From Alphaproteobacteria bacterium (GTDB lineage: Bacteria; Pseudomonadota; Alphaproteobacteria; UBA8366; Aestuariispiraceae): a stretch of 64,000 nucleotides of DNA. Location: positions 29,828 through 93,827 of the forward strand of contig SPJV01000096.1 of assembly GCA_006844765.1 (NCBI GenBank), in the 5' to 3' direction. Below the pieces are notes generated by a model. The model did not search any database, was not told the origin of the DNA, and saw only the letters and a program-made list of their open reading frames with translations. How positions within the stretch are numbered: the stretch's first letter is position 1; each line of letters begins with the position of its first letter. This document shows, piece after piece, positions 42,491 to 51,057 of this stretch. The position numbers and the translations under genes were made by a program.

Positions 42491-42832
42491 TCAGTTCACG
42501 GTCGTGGATGAGGACGCGTGGAGGTTCGGATTCTTATAGCAGGTGACCCGGCCAAGTTCCCGATAGCAGTAGCGGGGACGCTCAATAAGTTCCTCATGCG
42601 GCGGGCGGCAATACGGGCCCTTGTCATCCAACTTGCGGATATAGTTGCAGTCCATCCCGGTTGCCCATTCCGCCAGATAATCGGTCGGCATTTTATCCTC
42701 GGCGATAATGTTTGCCGTTGCAGCGGAGGCGACAACGAAGCCGGTTGTTACATCGCAGGCGCCAAGGGAAAGGCCCAGCGCTGTAGCGAAACCTATTGAT
42801 TTTGCGATGTTAATGCCATTTTGATTCGACAT
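42491..42832 (-). CDS. Hypothetical lipoprotein
   Basis: A 113-residue protein. A hydrophobic segment ends in the lipobox LGAC (Cys26 being the lipidation site), preceded by a rather polar N-terminus (MSNQNGINIAKSIG). The mature part has TANIIAEDKMPTDYLAEW, and then paired cysteines in GMDCNYIRKLD, PYCRPPHEEL, RYCYREL and VTCYKNP, enough for two disulfides. Alphaproteobacteria carry similar cysteine-bearing lipoproteins of unknown role. It is a single gene flanked by gaps of about 100 bases on both sides. Confidence 0.65.
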   Translation of the reverse strand: MSNQNGINIAKSIGFATALGLSLGACDVTTGFVVASAATANIIAEDKMPTDYLAEWATGMDCNYIRKLDDKGPYCRPPHEELIERPRYCYRELGRVTCYKNPNLHASSSTTVN

Positions 42833-42931
42833 GGGGCACTCCCGGCAATCTTGTTTGTCTTGCTGCGTATAGACAATGCAAGTGCCGCGCCAGAAGCGCC
42901 CCTGTAAATCAGAAACTCTGAGGGAAAAGCC

Positions 42932-43309
42932 TTACTCTTCGCCGGCCAAGGGATCTGCCCCGAACCGGTTCTCGCCTTCGGTCCCCTTTGTGACCAAAAA
43001 GAACAGCAGGACAAGGCTGCCGATGATGGGAATAAAAGCCAAAAGCACCCACCAACCACTCCGATCTGTGTCATGCAGACGGCGAATAGAAATCGCCAAC
43101 CCCGGAATGAAAACGAGTAAGGTAAAGATCAATGAAATGAGACCCAGCCCTGGTGCAACGCTATCCGCCAGCCCCAAGGCTCCATCAATGATCGAAAGAA
43201 TTACGGACACGATCATTATGACCAAAGTATAGAGCCAGAATTCTTTCCGGCGTGCGCGCCCCGTAAATGTTGCGTATTTCTTGGTAAGTGCTTGGATGAC
43301 CAAATCCAT
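42932..43309 (-). CDS. DUF805 membrane protein
   Basis: A 125-residue inner membrane protein of the DUF805 family. The start MDLVIQALTKKYATFTGRARRKEFW matches the conserved F-x-GRARR-x-EFW pattern in shortened form, three or four hydrophobic segments follow, and SIRRLHDTDRSGWW is the family's central motif. Family function is unknown. GGGGGAAA lies close upstream of the start. Confidence 0.88.
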   Translation of the reverse strand: MDLVIQALTKKYATFTGRARRKEFWLYTLVIMIVSVILSIIDGALGLADSVAPGLGLISLIFTLLVFIPGLAISIRRLHDTDRSGWWVLLAFIPIIGSLVLLFFLVTKGTEGENRFGADPLAGEE

Positions 43310-43385
43310 TACATTTCCCCCCGGTAGATGAACTTCCTAGTAAAATAATACCGAAAGTGTATTTGGTTGCAATGGCATATTGTTA

Positions 43386-45752
43386 CTAGCGCTGACGTGT
43401 TTTCCCGCCGCGACTGCGTCCTCCGGGTTTTCCGCCATGCTTCTTGTTAAAGCCACCACCGGGCCTTTTCCTGCCGCGCGGGGGGCGGCGGGATTTCCGG
43501 TCCTTCAGAACTTTGCCGCCGTCCACGATTTCGAGCGTCAAACCGCCGGTAACAGGGGTTGCTTCGATCAGTTTTACCGTGACCCGTTCCGCAAGTGTGA
43601 AGGCAAGACCGTTATCTTCCCCCACCAGTCTTTGTCCGACTTCGTCATGCCAATAGCGGTCAGGGGGCAGCATTCGTGCGGGTGCCAGGCCATCGGCGCC
43701 GGTTTCGTCCAGCCGAACAAAAAGCCCGAAATGCTTCACCCCGGTGATGCGGCCCGTGAACTCCGCACCGACCCGATCCGCCATATAGGCGGCGAGGTAA
43801 CGGTCCGTTGCTTCCCGCTCCGCCGCGATGGCACGGCGCTCTGTCTTACTGATTTGCTCCCCCAGGTTTTCGAAGCGCTCTGCCTGCTCCGCCGGCAGGC
43901 CGTCACTGCCAAAGCCATGGGTCGAGATTAGGGCACGGTGAACCAGCAAGTCAGAATAACGCCGGATCGGGGAGGTAAAGTGGCAATATCGCCGAAGGGC
44001 CAAACCGAAATGCCCTTGATTATCCGGCGAATAAACCGCCTGATTTTGCGAGCGTAACACGAGATCGGAGACAATCTGCGCCTTGTCCGTTCCCGCGACC
44101 CGGGCCAACAGACCCGTAAAGTGGCTCGGACGAATTGAACCTGAGACCGCCACTTTCAAGTCCATCGCCTTCAGGGAATCCCGTAACGCTTCCATCTTAT
44201 CAAGGGGGGGTGGTTCATGAACACGATACATGATCGCGGGTGCGCGTTTTGCCTCCAAAGCCTCGGCTGTCGCCACATTGGCGGCGATCATAAACTCTTC
44301 GATCAGCTTGTGGGCATCTAGCCGGTCTCTTGGGCGGATAGAGGCGACTTTGCCGTCATCACCCATCACGACCTGTAGCTCGGGTAGGTCAAGCTCTAGC
44401 GTTCCCCGCGCCGCGCGTTCGCGCGTCAGGGCTTCATAGGCGCCATAAAGCGGTGTAATCACCCGATCCATCAGCGGATCGGTCATATCATCTGGAACAC
44501 CGTCCCGCGCGCGCTGTACTTGTTCATAGGTCAACCGCGCTTGAGAGCGCATCAGGCCACGCAGGAAGCGGTGACCTTTCATCCGGCCATCCTTGTCGAG
44601 TGTTATCCAGGCAGCCAGACAGGCGCGTTCTTCCGCCGGCCGCAGGGAGCAGAGCCCATTGGAGAGGACTTCCGGCAGCATCGGCACGACCCGATCCGGG
44701 AAATAGACGGAGTTGCCGCGCAACTGGGCTGATTTGTCGAGGGGGCCTTCCGCCGGGACATAGTGGGAAACATCGGCGATGGCGACCAGGATGCGCCAAC
44801 CGCCCGGGTTTTTCGGATCCTCATCCGGCTCTGCATAGACGGCATCGTCGAAGTCTCGCGCGTCCGAGCCATCGATTGTGACCAGGGGCACGTTGCGCAG
44901 ATCCTCGCGCTTGCCCAGCGTTGGTGCTGACGCCTTCTCCGCCTCTGCCATTGCGTTTTCAGGAAACTCGACGGGAATGCCCTGCTGATGGATTGCGATC
45001 AGGCTGAAGGCGCGTGGTTGTTCGACATCACCGATGACTTCAGTGACACGTGCGGCGCGTGGCCCCATGCGTCGCCCCGGCAGGCTCTCCGCAAGGACCA
45101 GATCCCCAGGGCGGGCCCCCTTCAGATCCTCCCGGTCAATGAAATAGGTTCGGGAAGCGCGCTTGTCGGCCGGCACCAGTGTTGCACCGCCTTTAGCGGA
45201 TTCAAGCAGACCAAGCAGTTTGGCGGGCCCGGCCTTAAGTGTCCGAATAACCGAGGCTTCATAGCTGTCGTCACCAATGCGGCGAAGGCGCGCCAGCACC
45301 CGATCGCCTTCGCGCGGCGCCGGCCCGGCGGGTGGCCCTTTGGTCACCAGGATATGCGGAACCTGGTTATCTTCGGATGGCTCTCCCTGAGCGCCGGTCG
45401 GACGGGCGAGGGGCTCTCCATCCCGGGTCAGACCATCGATCACCAGGACGGCCACTTCCGGCAGCGCGCCGGCGGGGGCAATGCGCTTCCCCTTGCCGCG
45501 ATCAATCAACCCATCCGCCTCAAAGCCTTTCAGCATATCCCGCAAGGCCGCGCGTTGAGCACCCTTCAAGCCGAACTCGCGGGCGATTGAACGCTTGTCT
45601 ACGGGGCCGTTGGCTTCCCGGATGAAGGCGAGGACGCGATCACGATCCGGCATGTCCATCGTCGGGCGTGTGTCATCGTCAAGCGGGTCCCAGTCCTCAC
45701 CATCCGGATCGCCGAAGTCATCTCCGGCACCGTTATCGGCGGTGCCGATCAT
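43386..45752 (-). CDS. rnr: Ribonuclease R
   Basis: A 788-residue 3'-5' exoribonuclease of the RNB family that degrades structured RNA. Order of domains: winged-helix region (about 40-100), two cold-shock domains, the catalytic RNB domain with DGSDARDFDDAVYAEP (Mg-binding aspartates), an S1 domain near 650-735, and a Lys/Arg/Gly-rich tail. The N-terminal 30 residues are strongly acidic. Its ATG overlaps the topA stop by four bases, so translation is likely coupled to topoisomerase I. Confidence 0.95.
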   Translation of the reverse strand: MIGTADNGAGDDFGDPDGEDWDPLDDDTRPTMDMPDRDRVLAFIREANGPVDKRSIAREFGLKGAQRAALRDMLKGFEADGLIDRGKGKRIAPAGALPEVAVLVIDGLTRDGEPLARPTGAQGEPSEDNQVPHILVTKGPPAGPAPREGDRVLARLRRIGDDSYEASVIRTLKAGPAKLLGLLESAKGGATLVPADKRASRTYFIDREDLKGARPGDLVLAESLPGRRMGPRAARVTEVIGDVEQPRAFSLIAIHQQGIPVEFPENAMAEAEKASAPTLGKREDLRNVPLVTIDGSDARDFDDAVYAEPDEDPKNPGGWRILVAIADVSHYVPAEGPLDKSAQLRGNSVYFPDRVVPMLPEVLSNGLCSLRPAEERACLAAWITLDKDGRMKGHRFLRGLMRSQARLTYEQVQRARDGVPDDMTDPLMDRVITPLYGAYEALTRERAARGTLELDLPELQVVMGDDGKVASIRPRDRLDAHKLIEEFMIAANVATAEALEAKRAPAIMYRVHEPPPLDKMEALRDSLKAMDLKVAVSGSIRPSHFTGLLARVAGTDKAQIVSDLVLRSQNQAVYSPDNQGHFGLALRRYCHFTSPIRRYSDLLVHRALISTHGFGSDGLPAEQAERFENLGEQISKTERRAIAAEREATDRYLAAYMADRVGAEFTGRITGVKHFGLFVRLDETGADGLAPARMLPPDRYWHDEVGQRLVGEDNGLAFTLAERVTVKLIEATPVTGGLTLEIVDGGKVLKDRKSRRPPRGRKRPGGGFNKKHGGKPGGRSRGGKTRQR

Positions 45753-48508
45753 CCGGCGTCCTGAGTGGGCTTCCGTGCAGCGGCCTTTTTGGCACTGCTT
45801 TTCTTGGCTTTGGACTTCTTCGCGGCAGATTTTTTGGCAGAGGATTTTTTGGCAGAGGATTTTTTGGCAGAGGATTTCTTAGCCGACGCCTTCTTTGCGG
45901 AAGATTTCTTGGCTTTAGATTTCTTCGCCGCAGCCTTCTTGCCACCGCCTGCCTTGTCGCCGGTCCGGGCGCGCTTCTCAGCGATCATCGCAATCGCTTC
46001 TTCAAGCGTGACCGCTTCCGGTTCCGTGCCGCGCGGTATGGAAGCATAAATCTTTCCATGCCGGACATAGGGCCCGAAGCGGCCCGCGCCTTGAGTTATC
46101 ACCTTGCCGTCGTCCGGATGTTCACCGAGACGCCGGCTTGCGGATCCTTTGCCCTTAGTCGCGGCTTCCGCAATGACCGTCACGGCACGGTTGATACCGA
46201 TGGTTAGGACATCGTCTTCCGGCGGCAGGGAGACAAAGCCATCACCATGCTTCAGATAAGGGCCGAAGCGGCCAATACCGGCCAGGATCGGCTTTGCGGA
46301 TTCCGGATGGTCGCCCAACAGACGGGGCAGGGACAGCAAACGGAGGGCTGTCTGCAAATCGACATCGACCGGCGTCATGGATTTCAGCAAGGACGCCCGG
46401 CGTGGCTTGTCCTTTAGTTTCTTCTTACCCTTTTCAACCGGCTTGGTCTCTCCGGCCTGAACATAGAAACCATAGGGGCCTTTGCGCACGCTGATCGGCT
46501 CACCGCTATCCGGGTCGGGACCCAATAGCTTCGGCCATTCCTCAAGCGTGGCGCCATCACCATCGTCATTGGCGGCTTCGTCCAGGTTTCTGGTGTATTT
46601 GCATTCGGGATAGTTAGAGCAGGCGATAAAGGCGCCGAAGCGGCCAAAATTCAGTCCCAGCCGACCATCATTGCATGAGGGACAGGCGCGCGCCGCTTCC
46701 ACATCACCATTTTCCCCCACGGGGAAGAAATGCGGGCCGAGTTCCCGATCAATCGTGTCGCGGACCTGCTGTCCGGTCAGGCCCATCGTTGCCTCCGCGA
46801 TGGTCGAGAACGAATCCCAGAAGCGGCGCAGAACCGTCTTCCAATCGATCTTCCCATCGGAGATCAGGTCGAGATCATTCTCTAGATCGGCGGTGAATCC
46901 ATACTCGAAATACCGCTCGTAAAAGCTTGAAAGAAAAGCAGTAACCAGCCGGCCACGGTCTTCCGGGATGAAGCGTCGTTGGTCGAGCCGTACATATTCC
47001 CTGTCTTGCAGAACCTTCAGGATCGAGGCGTAAGTGGAGGGACGGCCAATGCCCAGTTCCTCCATCTTCTTCACCAGACTTGCCTCGCTATAGCGCGGTG
47101 GCGGCTGGGTGAAGTGCTGTTCCGAACGGGCTTCGCGAAGCTCGGGCTTTTCGCCGGTTTCCAGCGCCGGCAGTCGTTTGCCGTCCTCGCTGTCGTCCTC
47201 AGGATCATCAACGCCTTCGAGATAGAGCTTGAGGAAGCCGTCGAATTTCAGGACGGAACCGGTGGCGCGCAATGTTGTGCCGCGATGGTCATCCGTAAGG
47301 TCAGCCGCGGTCTGGTCAAAGACTGCGCTTGCCATCTGACTGGCAACCGTGCGCTTCCAGATCAGCTCATAAAGCCGCGCCTGATCCTTATCCAGATAGG
47401 GGCGTACCGCATCCGGGCGGCGGGAAACATCAGTCGGGCGGATGGCCTCATGCGCTTCCTGCGCGTTCTTTGCCTTTGTTTTATAGATCCGGGGCGCATC
47501 TGGGACATAGGATTCGCCATAGTCCTGTCCGATCAGGCGACGGGCACCAGTTAGTGCTTCCTGCGACAGGCTGGTGCTGTCTGTCCGCATATAGGATATG
47601 AGCCCCACCGTCTCCCCATCCAGGGAAATACCCTCATAGAGCTTCTGGGCCGTCCGCATGGTCGTGGTCGCCCCGAACTGGAGCTTCCGACTGGCTTCCT
47701 GCTGAAGGGTCGAGGTTGTGAAGGGCGGGGCGGGGTTACGCTTTACCGCCTTCCGTTCCACAGCTGCGATGGTGAACCGACCGGCCTCGACAGCTGCGAC
47801 GGCCCGGGATGCATCATCCTCATTGGCCAGATCGAACTTATCGAGCTTTTTGCCTTCCAGATGCGTCATACGCGCAACAAAGGGTGCGCCTGCCGGTGTC
47901 AGCATTGTCGCTTCGACATGCCAGTATTCGCGTGCGCGGAAGGCTTCAATCTCCGCTTCCCGTTCGCAAACCAAGCGCAGGGCGACGGATTGGACGCGGC
48001 CGGCGGACTTAGCACCGGGCAGTTTGCGCCACAGAACAGGGGAGAGTGTGAAACCGACAAGGTAATCAAGCGCCCGGCGTGCAAGATACGCCTCTACAAG
48101 TTCTTGATTGACGTCGCGCGGCTCTGCCATGGCGGCCAATACAGCGTTCTTCGTGATCTCGTTGAAGACAACGCGGCGCACGCCCAGGCCATTCAGAACC
48201 TTTCGGCGCTCCAACTCCTCGGCCAGGTGCCAGGAGATGGCTTCCCCCTCCCGATCCGGGTCAGTGGCGAGAAACAGGTTTTCTGCGCCGCGCAACGATT
48301 TCGCTATATCGTCGATGCGCTTCTTTGACTTGCTGTCGACTTCCCAGCGCATGGCGAAATCTTCGTCCGGCGCGACCGAGCCATCCTTTGCCGGTAAATC
48401 CCGGACGTGCCCGAAGGAGGCGACAACTTCATAGTCGCTGCCGAGGTACTTATTGATTGTTTTCGCCTTTGCCGGAGATTCGACAATTACGAGATTTTTT
48501 GCACCCAT
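45749..48508 (-). CDS. topA: DNA topoisomerase I
   Basis: A 919-residue type IA topoisomerase that relaxes negative supercoils. Toprim domain at the start (VIVESPAKAKTINKYLG), the active-site Tyr in ISYMRTDSTSLS, one C4 zinc ribbon (CPSC...CSNYPEC) and three C-terminal repeats (RKGPYGFYVQ, GRFGPYLKHG, GRFGPYVRHG). The last 65 residues are almost only Lys, Ala and Ser, like histone H1 tails, and probably bind DNA non-specifically. ATG 48508 gives MGAKNLVIVESPAK; the frame is open to 48580 without support. It overlaps rnr by four bases. Confidence 0.96.
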   Translation of the reverse strand: MGAKNLVIVESPAKAKTINKYLGSDYEVVASFGHVRDLPAKDGSVAPDEDFAMRWEVDSKSKKRIDDIAKSLRGAENLFLATDPDREGEAISWHLAEELERRKVLNGLGVRRVVFNEITKNAVLAAMAEPRDVNQELVEAYLARRALDYLVGFTLSPVLWRKLPGAKSAGRVQSVALRLVCEREAEIEAFRAREYWHVEATMLTPAGAPFVARMTHLEGKKLDKFDLANEDDASRAVAAVEAGRFTIAAVERKAVKRNPAPPFTTSTLQQEASRKLQFGATTTMRTAQKLYEGISLDGETVGLISYMRTDSTSLSQEALTGARRLIGQDYGESYVPDAPRIYKTKAKNAQEAHEAIRPTDVSRRPDAVRPYLDKDQARLYELIWKRTVASQMASAVFDQTAADLTDDHRGTTLRATGSVLKFDGFLKLYLEGVDDPEDDSEDGKRLPALETGEKPELREARSEQHFTQPPPRYSEASLVKKMEELGIGRPSTYASILKVLQDREYVRLDQRRFIPEDRGRLVTAFLSSFYERYFEYGFTADLENDLDLISDGKIDWKTVLRRFWDSFSTIAEATMGLTGQQVRDTIDRELGPHFFPVGENGDVEAARACPSCNDGRLGLNFGRFGAFIACSNYPECKYTRNLDEAANDDGDGATLEEWPKLLGPDPDSGEPISVRKGPYGFYVQAGETKPVEKGKKKLKDKPRRASLLKSMTPVDVDLQTALRLLSLPRLLGDHPESAKPILAGIGRFGPYLKHGDGFVSLPPEDDVLTIGINRAVTVIAEAATKGKGSASRRLGEHPDDGKVITQGAGRFGPYVRHGKIYASIPRGTEPEAVTLEEAIAMIAEKRARTGDKAGGGKKAAAKKSKAKKSSAKKASAKKSSAKKSSAKKSSAKKSAAKKSKAKKSSAKKAAARKPTQDAG
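45828..45872 (-). repeat. Three perfect 15-base repeats in the topA tail
   Basis: Three identical 15-base units (45828-45842, 45843-45857, 45858-45872) encode repeated KSSAK in the basic C-terminal tail. Perfect identity suggests recent slippage or conversion; further degenerate copies flank them. Changes in copy number would leave the frame intact. Confidence 0.8.
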
Positions 48509-48680
48509 AAATTGATCAGACCTATTTCGTAGACTGAAATGCCGCACAGGATTGGCACTGCCGTGGGTGTGCGTCAACAAGGCAGAGATAACTTACTGCA
48601 ATAATGAGACAATTTGTCAGTCTCTTAGTCCTATTGAAGCGGTGCCGCAACGCAGGTCCTGAACCGGAAGCGGAATCGAT

Positions 48681-49829
48681 TCAAGAACCCGCATCATCGG
48701 CGGCGATCACTCGGACCACCAAATTGCCGGGAAGACGTTCGACTTCGCCGGCGAGTTCCAGCTCCAGAATCAGGGCGTTTACTTTGCCTGGCGCGGCATC
48801 CAAATCGCGGATCAAGGCATCGAGCTCTGTCGGGCTTGGCGTCAAGGCTTCCCGAAGGCGGGTGCGAAGTCGGTCCATTTCCGGGCTTTCCTCCGAATCT
48901 CCGGCGAAGGGCAGGGGTGGTTGCAGGCTTGGTTCTTCCATTTGAGACGCTGGGATTGCCCGCAGCGCCTCAATTGCTTCATCCGGTGTTTCAACCAACA
49001 ACGCGCCTTTTCGGATCAGGTCATTCGTGCCTCTCGCCCGTGCGTCAAGTGGAGAGCCCGGCAAGGCCATAACCTCTCGCCCTTGATCCGCTGCGAGCCG
49101 TGCCGTGATCAGCGACCCGGACTTCAACTGGGCTTCGATAACCAGTGTCGCGCGTGATAGTCCTGAGATGATTCGGTTTCTACGCGGAAAATGCCGCGCC
49201 TGGGGAACTGTGCCGAAGGGAACCTCTGAGACCAACAGTCCGCGGGACGCCAATTCCCGATAGAGGTCCGTGTTGTCCTTCGGGTAGATATTGTCGACGC
49301 CCCCGGCCAGGACAGCGATGCTGCCCGTATCCAGGGACCCACTATGGGCCGCTGCATCAATGCCCCGCGCCATACCGGAGGCGATGGTGAAACCGGCTTC
49401 ACCGATGGCGCGTGCGAAACGGTCGGCCATACGGCGGCCATTCGTGCTGGCATTTCGTGTTCCGACAATCGCTACGGTCGGCTGTTGCAAGAGATGGAGA
49501 TGCCCGATGCATTGCAGCACTGGCGGGCAATCCTCGATCGCGCCAAGTGGTGATGGGAAAGTCTCCTCGCCGAGGATAACAAGTTTGCCGCCCGCTTTCT
49601 CCAGCGTCTCAAGCTCCGACATCGCCTCTGTCTCACTGCACAGGACGATGGCGCGGCGGCGCCCCCCTCGACGTGCTAAACGAGGCAGGGCGTCCAGTGC
49701 TTCGCCAGCTGATGCGTAGCGTGCCATGAGTTGCCGGTAGGTGATCGGGCCGACATTCTCGCTTCGTATCAATCGAAGACGGTTAAGTCGCTCCTTTCGG
49801 TCGAGTGTATCTGACGCGTTTTCCATCAT
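48681..49829 (-). CDS. dprA: DNA-processing protein DprA
   Basis: A 382-residue protein that loads RecA on incoming single-stranded DNA in natural transformation; it is also kept in species not known to transform. An N-terminal SAM-like helical region is followed by the Rossmann-like DprA core (IVGTRNASTNGRRMADRFA, SGMARGIDAAAH, VLAGGVDNIYPK, RNRIISGLS) and a C-terminal DML1-type winged helix after residue 300. It may start at ATG 49829 or 49826. It lies 172 bases upstream of topA and faces away from the TerB-like gene. Confidence 0.94.
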   Translation of the reverse strand: MMENASDTLDRKERLNRLRLIRSENVGPITYRQLMARYASAGEALDALPRLARRGGRRRAIVLCSETEAMSELETLEKAGGKLVILGEETFPSPLGAIEDCPPVLQCIGHLHLLQQPTVAIVGTRNASTNGRRMADRFARAIGEAGFTIASGMARGIDAAAHSGSLDTGSIAVLAGGVDNIYPKDNTDLYRELASRGLLVSEVPFGTVPQARHFPRRNRIISGLSRATLVIEAQLKSGSLITARLAADQGREVMALPGSPLDARARGTNDLIRKGALLVETPDEAIEALRAIPASQMEEPSLQPPLPFAGDSEESPEMDRLRTRLREALTPSPTELDALIRDLDAAPGKVNALILELELAGEVERLPGNLVVRVIAADDAGS

Positions 49830-49980
49830 GGTTGTATATTTTCAACAAAACGTTTGAAGTGCAAATAAATTCATCGCGCCTTCAGAAGGAGACCTTGACG
49901 GAATTACACCGGTTAGCTTGACTCCAATAAAAGAGACGTCATCTATATATGGTTGGCCAAATTGGCTTGGGAGAACCTGA

Positions 49981-50376
49981 ATGTTTCCGTTGCGTGAGGA
50001 TTCCTGTGCAGCAGCGTTTCTGCTGATGATGTTGACCCTGGATACCGATGGGGTCCGCAAGCAGGCGGAATTCGATATGGTCGCGTCCTGTTTGGTTGAT
50101 CTGGACGAATATCTGTCGGATGGGGCGGATGAATCTTCCGCCGAAGCTCTGATGCCGATCCTCAATATGTATTATGACGAAATGGACAGCATGACCTCTG
50201 ATGAAGAGGTTACGGCCTATCTCGATGGGCTTATCGCGAAGATTGTCGATCCGGCCCTGCGGCGGAATTTGTTCTTGCTGATGATGCGAGTTGCCATCGC
50301 GGATGATGAATTCCACGCCAAAGAAAACGAATTGTTGGAGCGGGTGGGGAATGCTTGGGGATTGCCTTCAAGCTAA
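49981..50376 (+). CDS. TerB-like hypothetical protein
   Basis: A 131-residue all-helical acidic protein. Near the C-terminus MMRVAIADDEFHAKENELLERVG fits the TerB/DjlA-N pattern (A-D-x-E-x..E..L), seen here in shortened form; the first half, AAFLLMMLTLDTDGVRKQAEF, has a second such helix pair. TerB-fold proteins bind metal or partner proteins, and no specific role can be given. Start ATG 49981 has GGGAG upstream. It stands alone on the plus strand within the otherwise minus-strand pyrB-plsY-dprA-topA-rnr string. Confidence 0.55.
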   Translation: MFPLREDSCAAAFLLMMLTLDTDGVRKQAEFDMVASCLVDLDEYLSDGADESSAEALMPILNMYYDEMDSMTSDEEVTAYLDGLIAKIVDPALRRNLFLLMMRVAIADDEFHAKENELLERVGNAWGLPSS

Positions 50377-50400
50377 CTTTATGCGCCGAAAAACAGCGGC

Positions 50401-51045
50401 TTAGGATTTCTTTGATGCCCCGATCTTTGGTTCTTCGCCGGTAAGGATACGCCGGATATTCGCCGCGTGCCGAATCCAGGCAAGGACCGCAAGCCCTGTC
50501 GCCGCTAAGGTGATTGGGATTAGATATCCAACGGCATTTGGCATCGCGATGGGGATCAGGAACCACGCAAAAACTGGCGACAAGGCCAGGGCGACCAGCG
50601 CGGACAGGGATGACATCCTGAAGATCGCTGCGGTGACCAACCAAGTAAGACAGCACGACAAGCCAACCGGCCAGGCGAAGGCGGTCAATGTTCCGAGAGT
50701 TGTTGCAACGCCTTTTCCCCCTTTGAATCTAAGCCAAATCGGGAAGTTGTGTCCGACCACTGCGGCGACACCGGCGATAACGCCGGCCACTGGATGCAAA
50801 AGTAGACCGGCTGCCAAAGCTGCAATTGCCCCCTTGCCGCTGTCGAGCACCAATGTGGCGAAGGCAAGCGGCTTGTTTCCGGTGCGCAGGACATTCGTTG
50901 CGCCGATATTCCCGGATCCAATCTTGCGAATGTCGCCATAGCCGGCGATGCGGCATAATACCAATCCAAAAGGGATTGCGCCCAGCAAGTACCCCAGCGC
51001 GGTGGCCAACAGGATCGTGGTTACGGTCGGGAGCGTAGCGTCCAT
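50401..51045 (-). CDS. plsY: Glycerol-3-phosphate acyltransferase PlsY
   Basis: A 214-residue inner membrane enzyme that acylates glycerol 3-phosphate from acyl phosphate, the first step of phospholipid synthesis with PlsX. The three PlsY motifs are present: GSGNIGATNVLRT, the central GHNFPIWLRFKGGKGVATTLG region, and a late hydrophobic loop. About five membrane segments. It lies 12 bases downstream of the dihydroorotase-like gene on the same strand, and is convergent with the TerB-like gene. Confidence 0.95.
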   Translation of the reverse strand: MDATLPTVTTILLATALGYLLGAIPFGLVLCRIAGYGDIRKIGSGNIGATNVLRTGNKPLAFATLVLDSGKGAIAALAAGLLLHPVAGVIAGVAAVVGHNFPIWLRFKGGKGVATTLGTLTAFAWPVGLSCCLTWLVTAAIFRMSSLSALVALALSPVFAWFLIPIAMPNAVGYLIPITLAATGLAVLAWIRHAANIRRILTGEEPKIGASKKS

Positions 51046-51057
51046 TGGAACCGCTCC

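Noticed and set aside
45765..46049. Leu/Ala/Phe-rich plus-strand frame resembling a membrane protein
   Set aside because: It is the reverse complement of the topA basic tail, where repeated AAG/AAA codons read as Leu and Phe.
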